This document shows positions 1-10,362 of a stretch of 64,000 nucleotides of DNA, in pieces. The stretch is taken from positions 31,922 through 95,921 of the forward strand of contig NZ_JPME01000005.1 in assembly GCF_000732605.1 (NCBI RefSeq), given 5' to 3'. Each line of letters starts with the position of its first letter. The first letter of the stretch is position 1. The notes beneath the pieces are model-generated. The model ran no database searches and was not told the DNA's origin. It saw only the letters and a program-made list of their open reading frames with translations. A program made the translations under genes and the position numbers. The stretch comes from Lacrimispora celerecrescens (GTDB lineage: Bacteria; Bacillota; Clostridia; Lachnospirales; Lachnospiraceae).

Positions 1-219
1 ATTATTGTTGAGGATAATGGCACCACATTGACAGATGAAAAACTTTCAGAGCTGCAAAAAATGTTGATATCACAACCTGATGACGCAGAAGTAACGGCAT
101 TGCTTAATATTAACAGACGTTTACAATTGCAGTACGATGAAGTCAGCGGTGTTTTCCTTGAGCGAAGTCTGTTGGGAGGACTTATGGTTAAATTGGTTTT
201 AGGGCTTAGGAGGGAGTAA
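1..219 (+). CDS. Sensor histidine kinase, C-terminal end only (YesM type)
   Basis: The frame is open from the first base of the window to the stop at 217-219, so this is the tail of a gene that starts upstream. What is visible is the end of a HATPase domain: a DNG box at the very start (residues IIVEDNG), a helix with LLNINRRLQLQY that matches the N-x-x-x-RL-x-L-x-Y stretch of YesM-type kinases, and a final GG-MVKL strand. Kinases of this family are membrane proteins that autophosphorylate in response to extracellular sugars and pass the phosphate to a YesN-type regulator. The partner is clearly the next gene, which begins one base after this stop. The usual G2 glycine motif is weak here (DNGTTLT rather than DNGxG), as is common in this family. 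Confidence 0.85.
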   Translation: MIVEDNGTTLTDEKLSELQKMLISQPDDAEVTALLNINRRLQLQYDEVSGVFLERSLLGGLMVKLVLGLRRE

Positions 220-220
220 A

Positions 221-1930
221 ATGTATCGACTTTTAATTGCAGATGATGAGGAGATTATTGTTAATGGGTTATATGACATCTTTTCCAGTCTTGAAAATCT
301 GGAACTGGATGTATATAAAGCATATTCTGGCGAAGAAGCGATACAGTGGCTGGGACGTACAAGAATTGATATTGCTTTGACAGATATTAATATGCCAGAA
401 ATAGATGGCCTTCAGCTGCTGGATGAAATCAAAAAACGATGGCCGTGGTGCCGCGTGATTTTCCTTACAGGGCATAGTGAATTTAACTATGCATATAAGG
501 CAATTCAATATAGCAATGTAAATTACATATTGAAGACTGAGGGATATGGCAAGATCATAAAAACAGTGGAACGTGTGATCCAGGAGTTAAATGATGAAAA
601 CCAGACAAATGAATTGATACAAAGTGCTAAGGACCAAATAAATCTTGCTCAGGATTTATTTTGCCAGAAGTATTTTTATGCATTACTTAATAATGATAAT
701 TCCTTAAAAATTAATGGGAAGGAATTTGAGAGGCTCTTTATCCATCTAAATGCAGATGAGCCTGTGATGCTGATTTTAGGCGAAATATTGATTTTACCTA
801 AAACCATAGACTTCTGGGAGAAAAACCAGATTTTGTATTCCATAAAGCAGCTGATAGTCAGATACTTTGCCATGCATATCAACAGCCTGGTAGTTCCGCT
901 TAAGGACGAAAAAATAGCTGTTTTTGCTCAGCCCTCAAAAATACAATCATATCCGGATCAGCCCCATGGCAGTATGAGTGTATTCTTAAAAGGGACTTTG
1001 GAAATGGTTCAGTCAGCCTGCCGGGAAAGGCTGAATGCTCCTGTAAGTTTTGCTTTAGCTGAAAAACCATGTAAATGGGAGGAAGTTGCAGAGAAATATG
1101 TAGCTCTCGTTGATTTGCTCAATTACCAGGTTGGTCATGACATGGAAACAATCATTGATGAAAGGGAGTTTCGGAAGCAGAGACAGACAATTACTCCGTC
1201 TTTTGGGGCTGAGTCCAATACTGCGACCACCTTATTGCAGGGATTGTTGTTCCGCAAAGACTTAAGTAATCTGTATCATTCCATAGAAACTGGAGAAGAA
1301 CAGGATTACTATGATTCTCTGCGAAGATGGCTCGAACCGCTTGGTGAAATACAGGACAAAAATAATGTGATCGCATTAGAGGCATATCAGACAATCATAA
1401 CATTCTTCCTTTCCTGTGTAAATCGTTTCCAGCTGGCGGCTCGGTTTTCAGATTCCCATAATTTAAACTGGCTGTATAGCAGCGAAAATTATGCTACATG
1501 GAAGGAGGCAGTTGAGCATCTTTTTGAATTATCTCATTTGATTTTTAGCGTACAAAAAGAGGAGCAGAGCAAAAGGACAAATGATACAATAAATTTTGTG
1601 CAGCAGCATATTGAAAATCATTTGTCTGAAGATTTATCGCTGACCAGTTTGTCTGAAAAGACTTATTTAAATCCATCCTATCTTTCGCGGTTTTATCATC
1701 AGACGACCGGACATAAGCTTTCAACTTTTATAGAAAATTCACGAATAAAAAAAGCAAAAGAATTACTTGAAAATCCTCATGAAAGGATATATGAAATTGC
1801 AAAGAAGGTTGGATACGACACAGCAGCCTCTTTTACACGCTTTTTAAAAAAGCAGAGGGAATCTCGCCTCAGGAATACCGGGATTCATGTATCACAACGA
1901 AGAGGCTTAAAAACTAAAGATATGTTATAG
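221..1930 (+). CDS. AraC-type response regulator (YesN family), C-terminus out of frame
   Basis: DNA-binding response regulator for the kinase upstream. The receiver domain spans about residues 1-120, with the acidic pocket D8/D9, phosphoacceptor D55 (ALTDINMP) and K105. A variable middle region follows, and two AraC helix-turn-helix motifs occupy roughly residues 460-560 (LTSLSEKTYLNPSYLSRFY and YEIAKKVGYDTAASFTRFL). The last 27 residues do not look like the family: the normal end, F-K-K-x-x-G-x-x-P-x-E-Y-R, is missing. It is encoded one frame back (-1), reading KKAEGISPQEYRDS and stopping at 1915-1917. The switch point is an A AAA AAG heptamer at 1846-1852 in the correct phase. This is either a one-base indel, a sequencing error in the A run, or programmed -1 slippage. 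The likely target is the importer operon starting at 2071. Confidence 0.88.
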   Translation: MYRLLIADDEEIIVNGLYDIFSSLENLELDVYKAYSGEEAIQWLGRTRIDIALTDINMPEIDGLQLLDEIKKRWPWCRVIFLTGHSEFNYAYKAIQYSNVNYILKTEGYGKIIKTVERVIQELNDENQTNELIQSAKDQINLAQDLFCQKYFYALLNNDNSLKINGKEFERLFIHLNADEPVMLILGEILILPKTIDFWEKNQILYSIKQLIVRYFAMHINSLVVPLKDEKIAVFAQPSKIQSYPDQPHGSMSVFLKGTLEMVQSACRERLNAPVSFALAEKPCKWEEVAEKYVALVDLLNYQVGHDMETIIDEREFRKQRQTITPSFGAESNTATTLLQGLLFRKDLSNLYHSIETGEEQDYYDSLRRWLEPLGEIQDKNNVIALEAYQTIITFFLSCVNRFQLAARFSDSHNLNWLYSSENYATWKEAVEHLFELSHLIFSVQKEEQSKRTNDTINFVQQHIENHLSEDLSLTSLSEKTYLNPSYLSRFYHQTTGHKLSTFIENSRIKKAKELLENPHERIYEIAKKVGYDTAASFTRFLKKQRESRLRNTGIHVSQRRGLKTKDML

Positions 1931-1998
1931 ATGTAAAAATATGTAAAGGTATTTGTTTATTATAGTAAAAAGGTGTTAAGTAAATCAAAAGATGGTCA

Positions 1999-2027
1999 TG
2001 GAAAGTTGCCAAATAAGTGTCTATAAT
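1999..2027 (+). promoter_or_regulatory. Candidate sigma-A promoter for the binding-protein operon
   Basis: A perfect TATAAT at 2022-2027 lies 17 bases after TGGAAA (1999-2004), a 4 of 6 match to TTGACA. It sits about 45 bases upstream of the binding-protein start. The poor -35 box fits a promoter that needs an activator such as the AraC-type regulator just upstream. Confidence 0.45.
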
Positions 2028-2070
2028 AGAGAAAGGAGTTGGTTATAAAGTATAAAACTAGGAGGGCTAT

Positions 2071-3801
2071 ATGAGAAAACGTATTATTAGCACAGGTATA
2101 TCTGCTGTAATGATTGGGGGGTTATTGCTTACTGCCTGCGGAGGCAACCGTTCGGAGGTTTCATCATCTTCTGCAAGCGGATCAAAGGAAACAGGCTCTG
2201 CTGTTGAAGCAAACGGCTCCGTTTCGGCAGAAGAAGGGGATCCGTTTGGAAAATATGATCCATCTATTAAAATGACGTTTGCCCGTACGGTAGATAATGA
2301 TCTGAATGACAATATACTGCCGAAAACTCCAGGGGAAACAATTGAAAACAACAGATGGTTGGATTTGTATTCAAAGGACTTGGGTATTGACATCAGCTAT
2401 GCCTGGACTGTAAGAGGTGGTCTCAATGATGACGCTTATACACAGAAGTTAAATGTTACTATTGCCTCCGGAGACTTACCAGATGTACTGATTGTAAACC
2501 GGACACAGTTGAAACAATTGGCAGAATCAGATATGATCGTAGATATGACAGAGTATTATGACAAGTATGCCAGCGAACTGACAAGGGAAGTTTATAATTC
2601 AGAAGGTCCTGGAATCCTGGAGTCTGCTACGTTTAATGGACGTTTAATGGCTGTGCCTTATGCAGATGCATCAGTGGAAAGTACACAATATCTATGGCTT
2701 CGTCAGGATTGGCTGAATAAGCTTAATCTGGAACCGCCCAAGACAATGCAGGATTTATTGAAAATTGCAAAAGCGTTCACTACCCTTGACCCTGATGGAA
2801 ATGGCAAAGATGATACCTATGCAATGGCTATTACAAAAAGTTTATACAGCGGTGCCATGGGTGTAGAAGGTTTTTTTGCAGGATATCATTCTTATCCCAA
2901 TATGTGGGTGAAAACGGAGGAAGGAACTTTAGCCTGGGGAAGTGTGCTTCCTGAAACAAAGGATGCATTGCAGGCTTTGGCAGATATGTATGCGGCCGGA
3001 GAAATTGATCCGGAATTTGGAATCAAAGACGGCGCCAAGGTTGCAGAGATGATAGCAGCAGGAAAAATAGGTATTGATTTTGGTGAGCAGTGGAATCCAA
3101 TGTATCCGCTTATCAGCAACTATCAAAATGACCCGGAAGCAGATTGGGTTGGCTATCCGATCGTATCAAATGACGATACATTACCTAAAGTTCCACAGAA
3201 GTTCCGTACTCAATGGTATTATGCTGTTCGCAAAGACTATGCGGACCCTGAGGCCGTAGTAAAATTGATTAACCTGCACCTTGAGAAAAACTGGGGTGAG
3301 AACAATGAATTTGATCATTATTATATGCCGGCTGAAAATGGTGCTGTAGGAGTATGGAAGTTCTCACCGGTCGCACCGGCTCCAACCAATAAGAACCTTG
3401 AAGCATTTAATGAGCTTCAAAAAGCACGCAAGCTGGGAAATATGAGTATCCTGAAAGGTGAACCAGCTGTAATTCAGAAAAATCTGGAAGCTTATTATGG
3501 TGGTGATACCACTCAGTGGGGCTGGGATAAAATATATGGGCCTACAGGAGTCTTTAATGCGCTGAATGGATATATTGAAAATGGACAGGTGATGAGAGAA
3601 GAGTTTGTAGGTGCACCTACGCCGACAATGGTAGATAAACAATCCTCTTTGCGTACTATGGAACTGGAGATGTTTGCCCGGATTATCATGGGTGATGTTT
3701 CCATAGATGAGTTTGATAAGTTCGTTGAAAACTGGAATGCTCTTGGTGGGGCTCAGATGACAAAGGAAGTTAACGAATGGTATCAGTCCGTTAAAAAATA
3801 A
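2071..3801 (+). CDS. Extracellular solute-binding lipoprotein (LplA type)
   Basis: Substrate-capturing lipoprotein of a carbohydrate ABC importer, anchored on the outer face of the membrane. It has a basic N-terminus (MRKR), a hydrophobic stretch and a lipobox LTAC with the lipidated cysteine at residue 23, followed by a Ser/Gly/Ala-rich linker. At 576 residues it is in the size range of the large LplA/YtcQ-like binding proteins that pair with LplB and LplC permeases, which are the next two genes. The start is well supported by AGGAGGG a few bases upstream. A terminator-like hairpin follows directly, which would let this gene be expressed more strongly than the permeases. The ligand is inferred from the GH43 and GH51 genes downstream to be an arabinose- or xylose-containing oligosaccharide. 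Confidence 0.9.
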   Translation: MRKRIISTGISAVMIGGLLLTACGGNRSEVSSSSASGSKETGSAVEANGSVSAEEGDPFGKYDPSIKMTFARTVDNDLNDNILPKTPGETIENNRWLDLYSKDLGIDISYAWTVRGGLNDDAYTQKLNVTIASGDLPDVLIVNRTQLKQLAESDMIVDMTEYYDKYASELTREVYNSEGPGILESATFNGRLMAVPYADASVESTQYLWLRQDWLNKLNLEPPKTMQDLLKIAKAFTTLDPDGNGKDDTYAMAITKSLYSGAMGVEGFFAGYHSYPNMWVKTEEGTLAWGSVLPETKDALQALADMYAAGEIDPEFGIKDGAKVAEMIAAGKIGIDFGEQWNPMYPLISNYQNDPEADWVGYPIVSNDDTLPKVPQKFRTQWYYAVRKDYADPEAVVKLINLHLEKNWGENNEFDHYYMPAENGAVGVWKFSPVAPAPTNKNLEAFNELQKARKLGNMSILKGEPAVIQKNLEAYYGGDTTQWGWDKIYGPTGVFNALNGYIENGQVMREEFVGAPTPTMVDKQSSLRTMELEMFARIIMGDVSIDEFDKFVENWNALGGAQMTKEVNEWYQSVKK

Positions 3802-3818
3802 TAAATAAGTTAAGGGAG

Positions 3819-3857
3819 GAGAGGTTTAACAAAAAAACTTTTCCTCTCGTTTTTTTT
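3819..3857 (+). terminator. Hairpin with T-tract between binding protein and permeases
   Basis: GAGAGG at 3819-3824 pairs with CCTCTC at 3843-3848 across an 18-base AT-rich loop, followed by eight Ts in nine bases. The stem is short, so partial termination (attenuation inside the operon) is more likely than full termination. No promoter is evident between it and the permease genes. Confidence 0.55.
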
Positions 3858-3882
3858 CAAACAGGAAGTGAGGATGATATTT

Positions 3883-4782
3883 ATGAAACGTGGACGAATG
3901 CGGGAACTGCCATTGCATCTAATGATTTTACCCAGTGTAATATTGCTCATTTGTTTCAGCTATTTACCGATGGGAGGAATTATTATTGCGTTCCAGAAGT
4001 TTGTGCCTGCCAAAGGGCTGTTTGGTGACCAGAAATGGATTGGATTTGACAACTTTATATATCTGTTCCGATTACCAAATTTCATGAGCGTACTTTGGAA
4101 TACTCTTTTTATTGCCGTTATGAAGATTATTTTTGGACTTTTGATTCCGATTGTAGTTGCGATTCTGATTAATGAGGTGAAAAATAATACATTGAAACGG
4201 GGCATTCAGACGGCAATTTACTTGCCCCACTTCTTATCCTGGGTAGTATTAGGCGGTATATTTATAGACATACTTGCTCCTGGGGACGGTCTGATTAATC
4301 AGGTGATAAAAGCTTTCGGTGGTCAGCCCATATTCTTTTTGGGTGATAATAAATGGTTTCCATTTACTTTGATAGTAACTGAGACATGGAAGTCATTTGG
4401 ATATGGAACGATTGTATATTTGGCAGCAATAACGGGTATTGATTTAAGCCTATATGAAGCAGCACAGGTTGACGGGGCTAATCGTTGGAAGCAAATATGG
4501 CATATCACCCTTCCGGGTATGCGAATGGTTATCGTTTTATTAATGGTGTTAAGCCTTGGAAATGTATTAAATGCAGGATTTGACCAGGTTTTCAATATGT
4601 ATAGTCCGCCGGTATATGCAAGCGGAGATATTATTGATACATTTGTTTACCGGATTGGTATGTTGGAGGCACAATTTGGAGTTGCTACAGCGGTAGGTCT
4701 ATTTAAATCAGTTATTTCACTGACTTTAATTTCGGTTTCATACTGGTTTGCTATTAAGTTTGCAGACTATCAGTTGTTTTAG
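3883..4782 (+). CDS. Sugar ABC transporter permease (LplB type)
   Basis: Integral membrane subunit of the importer. It is strongly hydrophobic with about six predicted membrane segments, and it carries the cytoplasmic EAA loop (EAAQVDGAN, about residue 200) that contacts the ATPase. The N-terminal YLPMGGIIIAFQKF and the PHFLSWVVLGG segments are typical of LplB-like permeases. I chose the ATG at 3883 because GTGAGG ends nine bases before it; an in-frame ATG at 3874 or GTG at 3868 is also possible. The LplC-type partner follows 14 bases after the stop. No ATP-binding subunit is encoded nearby, as is usual for these systems, which share an MsmK/UgpC-type ATPase. Confidence 0.9.
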   Translation: MKRGRMRELPLHLMILPSVILLICFSYLPMGGIIIAFQKFVPAKGLFGDQKWIGFDNFIYLFRLPNFMSVLWNTLFIAVMKIIFGLLIPIVVAILINEVKNNTLKRGIQTAIYLPHFLSWVVLGGIFIDILAPGDGLINQVIKAFGGQPIFFLGDNKWFPFTLIVTETWKSFGYGTIVYLAAITGIDLSLYEAAQVDGANRWKQIWHITLPGMRMVIVLLMVLSLGNVLNAGFDQVFNMYSPPVYASGDIIDTFVYRIGMLEAQFGVATAVGLFKSVISLTLISVSYWFAIKFADYQLF

Positions 4783-4796
4783 GAAAGGAATCGTAT

Positions 4797-5675
4797 ATGA
4801 AAAAGAATAAGAAGTTTAAGTGGTTTCCGGTATTAAATACTATTATCCTTATCATGCTTGCTTTGATCTGCGTGATACCGCTTGTTCATGTTGCTGCTGT
4901 TTCGTTCAGTTCCAGTGCAGCGGCCTCCGCCGGAGACGTATCATTATGGCCTAAGGATTTTACCACAAGTTCATACTCATTTGTTGCAAAGCGCCCTGCA
5001 TTTTGGCGATCAATGAAAGTCTCAGTTACACGAATTATTATGGGCGGGGGTTTAAGTATTTTACTTACAATTACGGCAGCGTATCCATTGTCTCAGCCAA
5101 AGGCAAGCTTTCGGTTCAGAACAGTTTATGCATGGTTCTTTTTTATTACAATGATATTTAATGCCGGACTGATTCCTTGGTACATGGTAATAAGACAATT
5201 CGGCCTTTTGGATAGTATTTGGGCATTAATCCTTCCTGGCGCCGTACCTGTTTTCAGTGTTATTCTATTGCTCAATTTTTTTCGTGAAGTTCCAAGAGAA
5301 CTTGCGGAGGCGGCATTTATTGATGGAGCCGGACATTGGCGCACTCTTTGGACAATATATGTACCCTTATCAAAACCTGCTCTTGCAACACTCTTGCTGT
5401 TTTCACTTGTAGCAAACTGGAATAGCTGGTTTGATGGCCTGATTCTCATGAACAATCCGGATAAATATCCATTACAGACATACATACAAACCATTGCGGT
5501 TCAGCGCTCATTCAGTATGATGACAAGAGAAGAAATCCAGCAAATGGCTACGATTTCAGACAGAACCCTGCGGTCTGCACAAATATTTTTAGGATCCTTA
5601 CCCATTGTTATTGTATATCCTTTCTTGCAAAAATATTTTGTGAAAGGTATCGTGTTAGGTGGAGTTAAGGGGTAA
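4797..5675 (+). CDS. Carbohydrate ABC transporter permease (LplC type)
   Basis: Second membrane subunit of the same importer, with 292 residues. Hydrophobic segments run throughout, with an EAA loop at about residue 180 (EAAFIDGAGHWRT). The C-terminus VKGIVLGGVKG is the characteristic LplC/YtcP tail. It pairs with the LplB-type subunit upstream to form the membrane pore. The gene lies in a tight operon: 14 bases after the first permease and 24 bases before the GH43 gene, with no promoter or terminator between them. Confidence 0.9.
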   Translation: MKKNKKFKWFPVLNTIILIMLALICVIPLVHVAAVSFSSSAAASAGDVSLWPKDFTTSSYSFVAKRPAFWRSMKVSVTRIIMGGGLSILLTITAAYPLSQPKASFRFRTVYAWFFFITMIFNAGLIPWYMVIRQFGLLDSIWALILPGAVPVFSVILLLNFFREVPRELAEAAFIDGAGHWRTLWTIYVPLSKPALATLLLFSLVANWNSWFDGLILMNNPDKYPLQTYIQTIAVQRSFSMMTREEIQQMATISDRTLRSAQIFLGSLPIVIVYPFLQKYFVKGIVLGGVKG

Positions 5676-5699
5676 TAAGGAAAAGGAGGGGGAATTGAA

Positions 5700-7118
5700 A
5701 TGAAAAAACAGGTGTTTAATCCCTATCTGCCGTCATGGGAATACATTCCCGACGGCGAACCACATGTGTTTGAGGCGCGTGTATATGTGTACGGATCACA
5801 TGACCGTTTCAATGGATTCGCATATTGCTTAAATGACTATGTTTGTTATTCTGCGCCGGTAGATGATTTGCGCGATTGGAAGTATGAAGGTGTTATCTAT
5901 GAAAAGACGAACGATCCTTTTAATACAGACGGCAGCATGTGTCTGTATGCACCTGATGTAGTCAGAGGACCGGATGGCAGATATTATCTGTATTATGTTT
6001 TGGATAAAGTTCCAGTTGTTTCTGTGGCGGTATGTGAAACCCCTGCAGGAAAATACAGCTTTTACGGTTATGTGCGTGATACGAATGGAACACGGCTGGG
6101 GGAAAGAGCCAATGATCAGCCGCAATTTGATCCTGCAGTTTTATTGGAGAGTGATAAAGTCTATTTGTATACAGGTTTTTGCGGCCCTGGAGATAAGTCG
6201 CGCAAAGGTGCTATGGCGACAGTGCTTGCGGCGGATATGCTGACAATCATTGAGGAGCCGGTAATCATAGTTCCCGGAAATTGTTATGGCAGCGGAACTG
6301 GGTTTGAAGGACATGAGTTCTTTGAAGGACCATCCATCAGAAAACATGGAGATACATATTATTTCGTTTATTCTTCGAGCCGGATGCATGAATTATGCTA
6401 TGCAGCCAGTAAGAGTCCGACAAAGGATTTTTCTTATGGAGGCGTAATTGTAAGCAATTGTGATGAGAATATTACAAATGGGAAGCCTGCGGGGATGCAC
6501 ACATATGTTCCCGGAAACAATCATGGCGGCATGGTAGAAGTATTTGGGCAGTGGTATATTTTTTATCATAGACATACAAATGGAACAAATTTCAGCCGTC
6601 AGGGCTGTGCCGAACCGGTTCAGATTAAGGAGGACGGCTCAATGGAACAAGTTGAAATGACCTCGTGCGGATTAAATGGCGCCCCTCTGGTTGGAAAGGG
6701 AGAGTACTTTGCATACACTGCCTGTAATTTGTTTTCTAAAACAATGAAAAACGACCATCTGCTTCATCACGCTGGTTGGATTGACGGGAAATATCCCAGA
6801 ATTACACAGGATGGTCGGGATGGCGATGAAGAGATAGGATATATCGCCAATATGCAGGATTCTACGATAGCCGGATTTAAGTATTTTGAGTGTAAGGGCA
6901 TCACAAAGATTTCTCTTAAAACGAGAGGGTATGGAAACGGGTGTTTTGAAGTAAAAACTGCGTGGGATGGTGAAACCTTAGGGAAAATTCCGGTAGATTA
7001 TTCAAACGTCTGGGTTGTAAATTCTGCTGAAATCATGATTCCGGACGGAGTTCAGGCTTTGTTCTTTGAATTTAAAGGCGAGGGCGGAATCAGTTTAAGT
7101 TCATTCACCTTAGAATAA
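5700..7118 (+). CDS. GH43 family glycosidase with C-terminal beta-sandwich
   Basis: Five-bladed beta-propeller glycosidase acting on arabinose- or xylose-containing substrates. The first blade reads PHVFEARVYVYGSHD. An acidic residue of the second blade is in YAPDVVRGPDG, and the proposed catalytic acid is the glutamate in FFEGPSIRKHGDTYYFVY. The C-terminal 130 or so residues resemble a carbohydrate-binding beta-sandwich (KGITKISLKTRGYGNG). No signal peptide is present, so it should work in the cytoplasm on imported oligosaccharides. GGAGGGGG precedes the start. Activity could be arabinofuranosidase, arabinanase or xylosidase, and the sequence alone does not decide which. Confidence 0.85.
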   Translation: MKKQVFNPYLPSWEYIPDGEPHVFEARVYVYGSHDRFNGFAYCLNDYVCYSAPVDDLRDWKYEGVIYEKTNDPFNTDGSMCLYAPDVVRGPDGRYYLYYVLDKVPVVSVAVCETPAGKYSFYGYVRDTNGTRLGERANDQPQFDPAVLLESDKVYLYTGFCGPGDKSRKGAMATVLAADMLTIIEEPVIIVPGNCYGSGTGFEGHEFFEGPSIRKHGDTYYFVYSSSRMHELCYAASKSPTKDFSYGGVIVSNCDENITNGKPAGMHTYVPGNNHGGMVEVFGQWYIFYHRHTNGTNFSRQGCAEPVQIKEDGSMEQVEMTSCGLNGAPLVGKGEYFAYTACNLFSKTMKNDHLLHHAGWIDGKYPRITQDGRDGDEEIGYIANMQDSTIAGFKYFECKGITKISLKTRGYGNGCFEVKTAWDGETLGKIPVDYSNVWVVNSAEIMIPDGVQALFFEFKGEGGISLSSFTLE

Positions 7119-7139
7119 TGAGAGTAAAAGGAGCAGGGT

Positions 7140-8699
7140 ATGCAGAAATATGGTAAAACCATAGGACATAAAAGGGGAATGCATATCTGGTGGACTGATA
7201 TCCCGGATCCGGATGTGATCCGGGTTGATGATACGTATTATATGACCAGCACTACAATGCACTTTACGCCAGGCTGTCCAATAATGAGATCTAAGGATCT
7301 GGTTAATTGGGAAATTGTTAGTTATGTTTATGATATTCTGGAAACCAGCGATGAAATGGCTTTGAAAAATGGAAGGCATGATTACGGCAGAGGATCATGG
7401 GCGAGCTGTTTGAGGTACGCTAATCATACTTTTTATGTTGCATTCACAGCATACAATGCGAATAAAACATATATATTTCAGACAAAAGATATTGAAAGCA
7501 ATAAGTGGGACAGGTACACGCTTGAGGGCATTTACCATGATATGTCTCTGCTTTTTGATGAAGATGGTAAGGTTTATATGGTTTTTGGGAGTGGAACGAT
7601 CCGGGTCATTGAATTAACATCAGATGCAAAGGCTGTTAAACCGAAAGGCATGGATAAAGTTGTGATTCCTAAAGCTGATGTGGGTGGAAAAGGCGGCCTT
7701 CCGGCCGAAGGCTCTCACATATATAAGTGGAATGGAATGTACTATATTTTCTTAATAGCATGGCCTCCCGCCCCTTTTTATTCGGGAAGGAGAATTCAAA
7801 TATGTTATCGCTCAGATAGAATTGATGGTGAGTATGATGGAAAAGTGCTCCTCGATCATGATATGGGATTTCACAATAAAGGTGTTGCACAGGGAGGGAT
7901 TTTTAATACTGGGACAGGAGAATGGTATTCCCTGATGTTTCAGGATCATGGTTCGGTGGGCAGGATTCCGGTTCTTGTCCCGTTCATCTGGGAAGAGGGG
8001 TGGCCTGTATTTGAGACTTGTGGTAAGCTGCCCAATATAAACCATGTAAATCCGGAAAGACTTACCAGCCTCAATATCGTGAAATCGGATGATTTTAATC
8101 AATTATCGTTATCTCTCCAGTGGCAGTGGAATCACAATCCCGATGACAGATACTGGTCACTGAGCGAAAGGCCAGGCTGGCTCAAGTTGACCAATGGTAC
8201 GCTTTGCCGCAACATATCCGATGCCCCTAATACATTAACACAACGAACCTTTGGCCCCGTTTGTTCTGGCAGGGCTTTGCTTGATATATCAAATATGAAG
8301 AATGGTGATTTTGCAGGTTTGTGTGCTTTTCAGGATCAGTATGGTTATGTAGGAGTTAAGATGGAGGTTGATGGAGTAAAAGTCATTATGGCAATGGCAA
8401 AACCGGAACCGTTTGAGCCTGATAATATGGAATATAAGACAGGAAAGCCAGAGGTAATTGCAGAAAGCATACCTTTAAATCAGAAAGTAATATATCTTCG
8501 CATTGACTTTGATTTTCGTGACATGGCTGACACTGCTGATTTCTACTATAGCTTAGACGGCAGCAGATGGAGTGGGATTGGCAGGCAATTGAACATGTCA
8601 TACAGATTAACACATTTTGTGGGCTATCGCTTCGCTTTGTTTAGTTATGCAACAAAAGAAACAGGTGGTTCTGCCTGGTTTGATTATTTTAAGGTATGA
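7140..8699 (+). CDS. GH43 family beta-xylosidase/arabinofuranosidase
   Basis: A second GH43 enzyme of 519 residues with the classic layout: catalytic base Asp in WTDIPDPDVIRVDDTYY near residue 22, the pKa-modulating Asp in HDMSLLFDEDG, and the general acid Glu in LPAEGSHIYKWNGMYY. A C-terminal beta-sandwich starts at about residue 320 (DDFNQLSLSLQWQWNHNPDD), as in two-domain beta-xylosidases where it closes the active site. It lacks a signal peptide. It follows the first GH43 gene by 21 bases, in the same operon. Together with GH51 downstream, it would trim arabinoxylan or arabinan fragments brought in by the upstream importer. Confidence 0.88.
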   Translation: MQKYGKTIGHKRGMHIWWTDIPDPDVIRVDDTYYMTSTTMHFTPGCPIMRSKDLVNWEIVSYVYDILETSDEMALKNGRHDYGRGSWASCLRYANHTFYVAFTAYNANKTYIFQTKDIESNKWDRYTLEGIYHDMSLLFDEDGKVYMVFGSGTIRVIELTSDAKAVKPKGMDKVVIPKADVGGKGGLPAEGSHIYKWNGMYYIFLIAWPPAPFYSGRRIQICYRSDRIDGEYDGKVLLDHDMGFHNKGVAQGGIFNTGTGEWYSLMFQDHGSVGRIPVLVPFIWEEGWPVFETCGKLPNINHVNPERLTSLNIVKSDDFNQLSLSLQWQWNHNPDDRYWSLSERPGWLKLTNGTLCRNISDAPNTLTQRTFGPVCSGRALLDISNMKNGDFAGLCAFQDQYGYVGVKMEVDGVKVIMAMAKPEPFEPDNMEYKTGKPEVIAESIPLNQKVIYLRIDFDFRDMADTADFYYSLDGSRWSGIGRQLNMSYRLTHFVGYRFALFSYATKETGGSAWFDYFKV

Positions 8700-8723
8700 G
8701 TAAACATCAAAGAATTAAAATAG

Positions 8724-10244
<1,521 letters not shown>

Positions 10245-10263
10245 CGGATACATCAAAGTGACC

Positions 10264-10318
10264 CTCCCCCCTTTCCCCACAATCACCTCGAAATAAGGGG
10301 AAGGGGAGTTGGGGGGAG
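10264..10318. repeat. C-rich/G-rich inverted repeat
   Basis: CTCCCCCC (10264-10271) can pair with GGGGGGAG (10311-10318). Inside it, CCCC at 10275-10278 can pair with GGGG at 10297-10300 or 10303-10306. There is no T-tract, so it is not a standard terminator. The G strand has three close G-runs and might form an alternative G-rich structure. It ends inside the tRNA-like relic. Confidence 0.4.
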
Positions 10319-10351
10319 AAGAGGCCATGGGTTCGAATTCCACTATCTCCA
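10315..10351 (+). other. tRNA/tmRNA 3'-end-like relic
   Basis: GGAGA (10315-10319) can pair with TCTCC (10346-10350) as a short acceptor stem. Between them is a T-arm-like element with the T-loop sequence GGGTTCGAATTCC, ending CTCCA. There is no room for D and anticodon arms and the T-stem has a G-T and an A-C mispair, so it is not a working tRNA. Such 3' ends are typical leftovers at integration sites in tRNA or ssrA genes. The source gene is not identified. Confidence 0.4.
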
Positions 10352-10362
10352 TTAAATAGTAG

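Noticed and set aside
10315..10351. A complete tRNA gene
   Set aside because: Only an acceptor-like stem and a T-arm-like element are present, with mispairs; no D or anticodon arm can be placed.
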